In this document: piece after piece, positions 56,273-64,000 of the stretch
Numbering within the stretch: the stretch's first letter is position 1
Layout: every line of letters starts with the position of its first letter
Assembly (NCBI GenBank): GCA_019279435.1
Contig: JAAALK010000287.1
Coordinates: 13,082,162 to 13,146,161 of the forward strand
DNA from: Zizania palustris
Lineage: Eukaryota > Streptophyta > Magnoliopsida > Poales > Poaceae
Length of the DNA: 64,000 nucleotides
Direction of reading: 5' to 3'
The notes under the pieces: model-generated
The model's database searches: none
What the model was told of the DNA's origin: nothing
What the model saw: only the letters and a program-made list of their open reading frames with translations
Translations under genes and position numbers: made by a program

Positions 56273-59200
56273 TTATGCGAAGTATCGCTTTAGGTGCTCC
56301 GCATGCCAAGTATGTGCTAACTCTTCACCTTCTAAATTAGCTAATTTAAAAGAGCCAGGGCGTCCTGAACGAACAATTAGGTATGGACCTTCCCATTTAT
56401 TTCCTAACTTCCCTGGCGCTATAATGCTTCGTAGAACAAGATGACCCGGTCTTAGTTCATTGAGCTTAACCTTCGGGTCAAACCAAGCCTTCGTCTGCTG
56501 ATGATACTTTGATAAATTTCCCACAGCTCGAAGTCTTGTTTCTTCTGATAAATCTAGCGAAGCTTGTCTTTCTTCTTCAATCTCCGGTTCAGTGCTGCGA
56601 AGCGATCCTCCTTTGAGCTCCGTTGGAGTCATAGCTTCATCTCCGAATAGTAGTATGAATGGAGTAAAACCTGTGGACCTTGTTTGTGTAGTCCGAATGG
56701 ACCACAAAATCTTCGGAAGCTCTTCGGTCCACAGTCCTTTTGCTAGTCCTACTATCCTTCGATTTAGCCCTGACAAAATATTTCCATTGGCTCTTTCTAC
56801 GGCTCCATTAGACTGAGGATGCCTCACTGCAGCAAAACATAACTGAATGCCTAGATCTTCACAAAACTTCCTGAAAGGTTCTACATCGAACTGTGTTCCA
56901 TTATCAACTGTGAGTTGTCTAGGCACTCCGAACCGGCAAATGATATTCTTCTAGAAGAATTTTTGTACATTGTTCGAAGTGATAGCTGTTAAGGGTTCTG
57001 CTTCTACCCACTTAGAAAAATACTCAATAGCTACCACTGCGAACTTCAGATTTCCCTTGGCTACTGGAAAGGGACCAATTAAATCCATACCCCATCTGGC
57101 CATAGGCCATATTGGAGCAATGACTTGAAGAGCTGTTGGTGGGCGATGACTTCGTCGACCCATCCACTGACATCCTTGACAAGTGCGGACTAAGCTCTCC
57201 GCATCAGCTGTTATTGTAGGCCAATAAAGCCCCTGGCGAAGTGTTTTTCCTGCCAAAGCTCGGGGGGCTAAATGGCTACCGCAAAGGCCTTCATGAATTT
57301 CTCGACGAATTTCTTGACCTTCGGTTTGAGATATACATCGGAGTAGAGGGGAACATACTCCGGCCTTATATAAAATACCGTTGATTATTTGATAATTTCT
57401 AGCCCTAAGCTTCAATCTTGAAAGTTGTGGCTCTTCAGGCAAATTTATTCCTCCTTGTAAAAGTTCCATGATTGAATTTTTCCAATCTGCACTAGGAATA
57501 CAAAGAATCTCCGCAGAGGGAATTTGTGGCACCGAAGGTGTACTGAGCTCCTCATAGAAAGCTTCTTCTGGTACATCCACAGCTCCGGCTGCAGCTTTTG
57601 CTAAGATGTCCGCTTGCACATTTTTCTGCTCTTGGTATACTCCGAATGGAAATACCCTTGAAGTGTGCTTCGATCTTACGGATTTCTTCTAAGTACTTTG
57701 CAAGCTGTGGATGCCGAACCTGAAAACTTTTGTCTACGTGCCCTGCTACTATCTGAGAATCTGTCTTTATAATAATTCTTGTAGCCCCTAGAGCACGTGC
57801 TTTTCGGAGTCCCAGTAAAATCCCTTCATACTCCGCTATATTATTGGTAGACTTAAAGTTGAGTCTTGCGGAGTACATTGCTCTTTGCCCTGAAGGCGAA
57901 ATTAATACTGCTCCAATGCCTGCTCCGGATGCTTGGAAAGCCCCATCGGAATAAACAGTCCAAACTCCGTCACTTGACTTCTCCGGAACCAAATTTGCAG
58001 GTGGAGTCCATTCTGCTACAAAATCTGCTAAGACTTGCGATTTGATTGTTGTCCTTGCCAGAAAAGATATGCCGAAGGGTGCTAGCTCAACTGCCCACTT
58101 CCCAATTCTTCCAGTAGAATCCTTACTTCGAAGCATATCTCCCAAAGGATACGAAGTTGGTACAATTACACTGTGAGCCAAAAAATAATGTCTTAATTTC
58201 CTCGAAGCCATTATCAGAGCATAAACGAACTTTTCGAGTTCGAAGTATCTTGTCTTCGCTCCTGATAATGCTTCAGATACAAAATAGACAGGATTTTGTA
58301 CCAACTTCCCATTGAAATCCACTTCTCTGACAAGGACTGCACCGACAGCAGACCCTGTAGCTGCAAGGTAAAGGAGTAAGGTTTCGTCCGCAGTAGGCAC
58401 CGTGAGTGTAGCAAGATTACTGAGATACTCTTTAATATCTTCGAAGCTTTTCTGACACTCCGGTGTCCATGCAAAATCTTCGGACCCTTTCAATGCTTTA
58501 AATATAGGCAAGCTTCTCTCCACAGACCTTGATAAAAACCTGCTAAGTGCTGCCAGACGCCCAGTCAGCTTTTGCACTTGCTTTAAATTTTCCGGAGGAG
58601 CCATCTTTTGTAGCGCAGTTATTTGTGTAGGGCTAGCTTAAATCCCCCTGCTTGAAACTAAATACCCTGACAACTTTCCAGCCTTAGCTCCGAAGATACA
58701 TTTTTCGGGGTTAAGATGGATCCCACATACCCGAAGGCTATTGAATGTTTCTGCTAAGTCTAGGCTATGTTGGTGCTTTAAAGCACTCTTTATTACAATA
58801 TCATCCATATAGGCCTCCACATTGCGACCTAATTGATGACCTAGAGCCTTAGCAACTAACCTCGAAAAAGTAGCCCCGACATTTCTTAAGCCAAAGGGCA
58901 TTCTTACATAACAAAAGACTCCCGAAGGAGTTACAAAGCTTGTCTTGATCTCATCTTCGCGCTTCAACCATATTTGATGATAACCAGAATACGCGTCAAG
59001 GAAGCTTAATAACTCCGAACCTGCGGTGGAGTCGACCAATTGATCAATTCGGGGCATGGGGTAGGGGTCACGAGGGCATGCTTTATTCAAGGATGTGAAA
59101 TCAATGCACATGCGCCACTTTCCGGAAGACTTCTTTTTGACGAAGACTGGGTTGGCTAACCATTCTGTGTGAGCCACTTCTCTAATAATCCCAGCCTTCA

Positions 59201-60548
59201 ACAATTTTTCAACTTCGTCTTTTGCCAGAACAGCTCTTTCTGCAGACATTTTCCGGAGTCCTTGCCGAACAGGCCGGGCCTTCGGGTTTACAAGCAAACT
59301 ATGTTCAATGATATCCCGATCGACTCCGATGATATCTTCGTCAGACCAAGCGAAGACATCTAAATTCTCTTCCACCACCTTTTCCAAGGAGGTTGCAACT
59401 TCTGGAGGTAAATCTTTACCAAATTGAAATGTATATTCTTTACCATCTTTCACAATGATCTTCGTTGCAATCTCTCCTTCAGGACTTGGTCTCGGGAAGG
59501 ATTTCTTTGAAGCTTCGGAAGGGGCTGAAAAATTTTCTTGATTATCTTGTACATTGTTTACTTGTCTTGGATCAAGAGGGGGGCCATGACCATATTCCGC
59601 TCTTCGGGCGATAGCTTGATCTCCGAAGACAGTAAGGACTCCTGCTTGTGTGGGCATCTTCATGCACAAATAATTGTGATGCGCCACAGCTCCAAACTGG
59701 TTTAGCATGCCTCTTCCGAAGATGACGTTGTAAGCATACGGGGCATCTACAACATCGAAGATTACTTCCTCAGTTCGGGCCAACAAGCCTTCTCCGAAGG
59801 TAACTTCCAGGCCTATTTGGCCGAGTGCATCAAGCGGAGGTCCTGCGAAGCCTTGCAAGGGACGAGCCGCTGGAAGGAGATGCTTTCTGGAGATGCACAA
59901 TTGATCGAAGGCTTGAACAAAAATGATGTCTGCCGAACTACCTCCGTCAATCAATACTCTCCGAACATCAGTGCCCGCAATATCAGCAGTAATAACAAGT
60001 GGGTCTGCATGCGGGAATTTAATGCCAGCTGCATCCTCCGCGGAAAAGGATATTGGTACATGAGACCACTCCGGCATAGCAGCTGCAGATGACGAAGTCC
60101 CAATATGGCCTACTTCTCTGACGTAGTCTCTTCGCTGTCTTTTTGACATGCTTCCGAGGGTACCTCCTCCGGAGATGGGGAGGACTACTCTTTTCCCTCG
60201 GTCTTGCCCTTCCTCTTGCTTCGGAGGTGGCATAACATTGGCCACTGGAGGGTGTCTTGCGGCATCGAAGTTTTCTATCCGCGCCACAGCCTGGACCGGC
60301 TCCGGGCGCACTGCAGCTGGAACTCGGTCGGTAGTACCTCGACCCGAAGTTCTTTCTAGATATTCTCCTCTTAGAGTGAGTATAGCCTTGCAAGTATCAG
60401 TTGCATGGCTTCGATTTTCACCATGAATGCAGCAGAAAAGGGTCTGGCCATTGCCAGCCATTTTCCCTGGCGGCCTCCAGCCGCTGACCTTGTTCCCCGA
60501 AGGCTGTGGAGCTCTCTGTGTAAACTTCTGCGGGGGTGCAATGTTCAA
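56273..60548 (-). pseudogene. Gypsy gag C-terminus and pol (TAT lineage), lightly broken
   Basis: The 60548-58638 frame has knuckle-like CCIHGENRSHATDTC, protease VLIDGGSSADIIF, RT with MCIDFTSLNKACPRD, FLDAYSGYHQI, MPFGLRNVGATF and AYMDDIVIKS, then a TAA at 58638. The same frame continues (58604-57630): connection/RNase H (TVPTADETLLLYLAA) and a second, archaeal-type RNase H (YSDGAFQASGAGIGAV, NNIAEYEGILLGLRKA, KTDSQ). One extra A in a run near 57625 shifts the frame. The integrase zinc region (GLCGSHLAPRALAGKT...CQGCQ) and core (GMDLIGPFP, VDNGTQFDVEPF, HPQSNGAVERANG) follow, with a TAG at 56951 in place of the Trp of FFWKN. Catalytic residues are intact throughout. Confidence 0.88.
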
Positions 60549-60610
60549 GACTTCAGAACGAGGGTGCTTTTCCCCCTTCTCCGATCATGTTGAACTTCGA
60601 AGACTGGTTC

Positions 60611-61666
60611 TTACGGCTGTGCCGAAGTTTTTACTTCTACTTTAACTTCCTGCAATATGGATGAAGTAGCTGCAGTTCTTCGAAGCCAACCCTCTTCCGA
60701 CCTCGCATACTCCTCGAAGTATGACATCAACTGAGAAACCGAGGATATGCTTTTCCGATGGAGCTTATCCAGGAGGCCTTGATGAGTGACACCTTCCCGA
60801 GCTGCATCAACTACCGAAGATGCAGACAACCCCCGGATCTGCGACTTCGTATGAGCGAAGCGCTTGAAATATTGCCTCAATGTTTCTCTAGGGAGCTGCT
60901 TCACCTGGAAAAGGCTTCCCGTTGACATTGGAGGCACGAAGGTGCCTTGAAAATTGCTTACAAACTTCTTCTTCAGCTGCCCCCATGAATTGATTGATCC
61001 TGGCTTCAAAGTCCAGAACCACCTTAATGCCACTCCTTGAAGAGCTAAAGGGAAGCACTTTGCCATGGTGTCTCGAACTCCTCCGCTAGCTTCAATTGCT
61101 AGGGCATAAGAACGAACAAACTCTCCGGGATCTTCATCTCCAGCATACTTACAGAGCTTCGAAGTCTTAAACTTCGGATCAAAGCGAACTTTCTGCAGCT
61201 CAGGATGCAGCGAAGATTCATTATCGAAGGAGGCGTTCTCCGAGGCTTCGGGATAAACGAGTTCATCATCCTCGGGCTCTTCTGGAATAGTTGGGACGGC
61301 TTGAGAGCAAAGCCTGTTCGCGGCTTCTTGCCGCCATCTTGCTACTTCAGCTTGGAGGCTGGCCATTTGAGTGGCCATATCTCCAAGATTGTCTTCATCT
61401 CCTCCGGAAGGGTCTTCCGGGTCTTGAGAACCAAGGGGATCAGTTCGAAGTGGGATTGAAGGTGGAAGAGAGACTCTGGGTGGTCGAAGTATAGAAGGAG
61501 TTGGTGGAGGAACTCCGTATGGTCGAGGGATGGAAACTCCTTCCGGAGTTTGAGGTGGAGGGAATGTCGAAGGCCCTCCGACCTCAACCGTGTCGGATGG
61601 TGCCTCTCCGGAGATCCGAGAAGACCTCCGAACAGGGTTACGAGGTGCGCTCCGCTTAGGAGGCAT
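60611..61666 (-). CDS. Gypsy gag (TAT lineage), open 351 codons
   Basis: The start MPPKRSAPRNPVRR at 61666 is 41 bases inside the primer site. A Pro/Ser-rich N-terminus (1-90) is followed by an acidic segment, the helix-prone LQAEVARWRQEAANRL, and the gag core (DPGEFVRSYALAIEASGG, LRWFWTLKPGSINSWGQL, FAHTKSQIRGLS). The ORF ends at TAA 60611, and the pol-side frame differs by one, with further stops between 60611 and 60548. Gag and pol are therefore separated either by decay or by a native frame change. It is the only long uninterrupted retrotransposon protein here besides RT. Confidence 0.85.
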   Translation of the reverse strand: MPPKRSAPRNPVRRSSRISGEAPSDTVEVGGPSTFPPPQTPEGVSIPRPYGVPPPTPSILRPPRVSLPPSIPLRTDPLGSQDPEDPSGGDEDNLGDMATQMASLQAEVARWRQEAANRLCSQAVPTIPEEPEDDELVYPEASENASFDNESSLHPELQKVRFDPKFKTSKLCKYAGDEDPGEFVRSYALAIEASGGVRDTMAKCFPLALQGVALRWFWTLKPGSINSWGQLKKKFVSNFQGTFVPPMSTGSLFQVKQLPRETLRQYFKRFAHTKSQIRGLSASSVVDAAREGVTHQGLLDKLHRKSISSVSQLMSYFEEYARSEEGWLRRTAATSSILQEVKVEVKTSAQP

Positions 61667-61706
61667 GATGTAAGTTGGTACAAAACGAAGTTTTTTGGAC
61701 TAGGTT

Positions 61707-61723
61707 CCCCACGGATGGCGCCA
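61707..61723 (-). other. Primer-binding site
   Basis: Minus strand TGGCGCCATCCGTGGGG, two bases inside the LTR. It is close to the complement of a plant tRNA-Lys 3' end as I remember it (about two mismatches); the tRNA assignment is tentative. Confidence 0.65.
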
Positions 61724-61725
61724 AC

Positions 61726-62220
61726 TGTTGGCGTAAAAGATTACGCTAACAGGTTCCTGTAGATTAGAAACTAACAAACGAAGTGTTTGCGAAGTGAACT
61801 GTTCTAAGCCTCCGAAAGGATAACAACTTAGAATAGTTCGAATGTGAGTATTGAATAACTTGTATTCGGTCCCTATTACAGGGTAAAACGGGGGGTATTT
61901 ATAGGCCCAAACATTAAGGAAAAGACCTATTTACCCCTCTATTACAACCGACATAGTGGAAACTATTCGGTACCCTTGATAGGGCTAAAATAGTAAAAGA
62001 CTAATCTAATAAGAAAAAAGATAAGTCTTCCATCTTAGCTGGCAGAAAAGATCTCAAAGAGCCTTAATTCGAAGATATACTCTGAACCAATGCCTGTCTT
62101 CATACTTCGAACTTGACTCAGGACATCTTCGAACATGGACGTCTAGAAACCTTCGAATCCATTATCTGCCTTTATGCTGTTACGGCAATAACCCTGAGGA
62201 TGGGATATTTTCCCCCAACA
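61726..62220 (-). repeat. Gypsy 5' LTR
   Basis: 495 bp, same length as the 3' LTR, ends TGTTGG...CCAACA on the plus strand. Minus-strand TATA box TATAAATA at 61903-61896, the expected promoter of the genomic RNA. Confidence 0.92.
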
Positions 62221-63524
62221 CCATTATTACCCCAAGGAGTACTTAAAAGTATGCCTTGGCAGATGAAAACATTTCATGACTAGTACCTCGAAGCGTCTTC
62301 GTTAGGAGTTACACAAATAGAACTGAAGGTTCCACAAGAAATATTCAACTGCCCAGAGTTTAAGCTTGCACTATTTTTCGACGATTTCCATCGGATGTTT
62401 CGTCTGCAGCGAACCGACATCACAAGCATGATGCTCTGGTGCATGTAAGTACTTTATACTTTGTCAATACAAAGCAAAAATCAATCATGTCTTATATTGG
62501 CTATAGTTTCATAACATATGCAGTTGTAATTCATGTTGTGACACGTCTAATATGTATGGGTACTTGAACCCGTCATTCATAAGCCAAAGTGCGCTCAACC
62601 CGACACTAAACCAGAACGATAGCAAGTACTAGACTGCGGGTAAGAAAAAATTTCAAAGGAAGATGTTCAATAAAGACGAAGATGCACTTAAGAAGAAGAA
62701 AAGGAATTGTGCCGCGTTGTATATTGCGTGGTGCATGGATCAATGGAAGGACAGAGAAATGATAAGTGGGGCATATAACTTTAAGTAAGTATACCCACTA
62801 TATCCACTTAATCACGTTTTATCGATTATGAAACTAACATAATCATATATTACTTCTTTCGATAGTGATCATTGGATTGCACTTCTGATATACCCGAAGA
62901 GCTCAAGTGTTTATGTTCTCGACTCGCACGACAAACCCAAAAAATAATATCAAGATATATTAAATGTTATTCAGAGTGCATAGAAATACTACGTGGAAAA
63001 GTTAGGTGGCCCACATGATCCATAGAGGCTGAAAGATATGCTTATCCGAATCAACTATCCGGTAATATTATATTTTTAAATTTCTTAATTCAATTGATAA
63101 AGCCAAACTATATATCGTTCTAACTTTGTCTATTTTGAAGTGTCACAAACAATCTCTTGGTTCGGTGCTTTGCGGCTATTATACTTGTGATTTCATGAGC
63201 AATAACTTAGGAAAGTTTGCGCGGACAGTATCTGAGGATACTAAAGAAGTAAGTTGATTCCTTGTGTGTTAATCTAATATAACTTGCAGCGTATGTACTT
63301 ATATGTTACGTATGCAGGTGTCAGGTCCATCAACTGTTGACTAGAAGAGCCAACTCTTAGAATCACAAATGTACGAAATCATATCAAGGATGTGCCGCTT
63401 CACGATGCATGAGATTCTTCATGAGCTTGGAGTATTGTTCGATCCTGAGAGTGAAGTGGCCAAGCATCCAACTCTGTATGATTGGGCCGGAAGAATGAAA
63501 AGGCAAAAAACAACAAATCGATAA
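62221..63524 (+). pseudogene. CACTA second gene, 3' part: Ulp1-like cysteine protease
   Basis: It resumes the frame cut at 50813 (GKP|LLPQGVLKSMPWQMKTFHD, then TAG where Trp is usual). Exons joined by plausible GT-AG introns: 62221 to about 62448; about 62530-62784 (MYGYLNPSFIS, AALYIAWCMDQW); about 62866-63061; about 63141-63249; about 63319-63524. The Ulp1/C48 triad is visible: DHWIALLIY (His), YVLDSHDKP (Asp), SVLCGYYTCDF (Cys). The C-terminus is LLESQMYEIISRMCRF...MKRQKTTNR. At least six stops, mostly TAG, break it. Ulp1-like proteases cleave SUMO-type conjugates; the role inside CACTA elements is unknown. Confidence 0.72.
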
Positions 63525-64000
63525 GAATTTTGAAGCTAAGAAGAAAAAAAGATGCGCAAGATATGAGTTGGCCTTCCAAGAAAACATAAACCGCATGAGC
63601 ATGTATTTGTGAAACAATGGTTAATTTTGAAATTTTGATAGATGTAAACTTTTTAGACTTGACGTGTGATGAAATGTAAACTTTGTAAATTTGTAAATTG
63701 ATGAGATGTGTTGTTGTTGTGTTGATGTGTTGCTGTTGTGGATGTGTATGTGGATATGTGGATGTTTTGTTGTTGTGTATGTAGATGGCTGTGTGAAGCA
63801 TATAATGTAAACTTTGTAAATTTGTAAATTGATGAGATGGATGGTTGTTGTGTTGATGTGTTGCTGTTGTGGATGTGTATGTTGATATGTGGATGTTTTG
63901 CTACTGTGTATGTGGATGGCTGTGTGAAGCATATAATTTCTGTGTTTGGGTTTGTGGGACTGTGAATTATGGTTCATAACATTATGTGTTATGGGTTATA
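63525..64000 (+). other. 3' flank of the CACTA gene with a 131-bp tandem duplication
   Basis: AATGTAAACTTTGTAAATTT begins at 63673 and 63804, and the copies run to about 63803 and 63938. They are rich in GTTGTTGTG and GGATGTGTATGTG and include TGGCTGTGTGAAGCATATAAT. No subterminal hairpin repeats are seen before the window ends, so the CACTA terminus lies beyond. Confidence 0.7.

Larger units (their letters stand above)
50814..62220 (-). mobile_element. Ty3/Gypsy TAT-type retrotransposon, complete, young
   Basis: LTRs of 495 bp (50814-51308 and 61726-62220) differ at about 10 positions by hand count, nine of them transitions. A perfect 5-bp duplication CCATT flanks it (50809-50813, 62221-62225). 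On the minus strand: primer site (61723-61707), gag, protease, RT, RNase H with an extra archaeal-type RNase H domain, integrase. Between pol and the 3' LTR, on the plus strand, lies an additional four-exon gene. This antisense extra gene and the RNase H type mark the TAT lineage. A few stops and frameshifts break pol. Confidence 0.92.
40047..64000 (+). mobile_element. CACTA (En/Spm-like) element, right end outside window
   Basis: It probably starts at CACTGTAGTGGCG (40047) amid a cluster of subterminal AGTAGTGGCGGKC repeats in both orientations. The layout is: promoter-like left end, TNP2-type transposase (40852-43423), a long repetitive middle with further hairpin/TATA modules, a small gene (44384-44876), a 398-bp tandem array, and a second large gene (proline-rich plus Ulp1-like) split by a Gypsy insertion (50814-62220). 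The right terminus is not seen by 64000. The coding parts carry stops, so the copy is not autonomous. Confidence 0.8.

Noticed and set aside
1..62220. The Gypsy ends at 1-1567 and 50814-62220 as two ends of one element
   Set aside because: Both show the 5' side with gag and both LTR sequences differ. The second element is complete with its own duplication.

Overview
This is nuclear DNA from a flowering plant, almost certainly a grass (Poaceae) and consistent with an Oryza-like genome. The evidence is the density of nested LTR retrotransposons (SIRE-type Copia, TAT-type Gypsy), CACTA/En-Spm, Mutator-like and Harbinger-like elements, intron-containing genes with GT-AG borders, and a CNL-type NBS-LRR relic. 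No species can be assigned from the sequence alone. Most of the 64 kb is transposon, stacked in layers. Only one ordinary host gene looks intact.

Layout. (1) 1-1567: the 5' end of a TAT-type Gypsy element on the minus strand, cut by the window start, lying inside a Del/Tekay-like LTR (1568-2558). That LTR lies inside the 5' LTR of a SIRE-type Copia element (2559-13215, plus strand). (2) 14285-16574: an apparently intact five-exon host gene on the minus strand, encoding a 338-residue DUF220/START-like protein. (3) 17543-20225: an LTR-less fragment of the same Copia family in the opposite orientation. (4) 20448-24680: a CNL resistance-gene pseudogene on the minus strand, split by a 1.3-kb TRIM-like LTR element (23169-24474). 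(5) 24747-25675: a Harbinger/Tourist-like foldback element sitting in the target-site duplication of a Mutator-like element (25685-36925). That MULE hosts a complete Gypsy element (25983-34513, duplication CTATG), which in turn hosts another Harbinger-like element (29735-30538). (6) 37161-40046: remnants of Copia, a possible hAT and TAT Gypsy. (7) 40047 to the window end: a large CACTA element with a TNP2-type transposase, an array of repeated hairpin/TATA promoter modules, tRNA-like modules, a 398-bp tandem array and a proline-rich/Ulp1-like second gene. That second gene is interrupted by a young TAT Gypsy element (50814-62220, duplication CCATT, LTRs differing at about 10 of 495 sites by hand count).

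How the parts work. The autonomous functions (gag, protease, RT, RNase H, integrase, TNP2, MULE transposase) are nearly all broken by stops and frameshifts, so most elements here look immobile. Several stops are TAG at positions where the family has Gln or Trp, as expected from cytosine deamination in methylated repeats. The most interesting unit is in the young Gypsy element. Between pol and the 3' LTR, on the opposite strand, lies a TATA-led gene of four exons whose three introns keep one reading frame through 1142 codons (with three TAG stops). It encodes the 'putative gypsy type transposon' domain plus a coiled coil. Second is the CACTA element's use of the same double-hairpin plus TATA module ahead of several of its transcription units.
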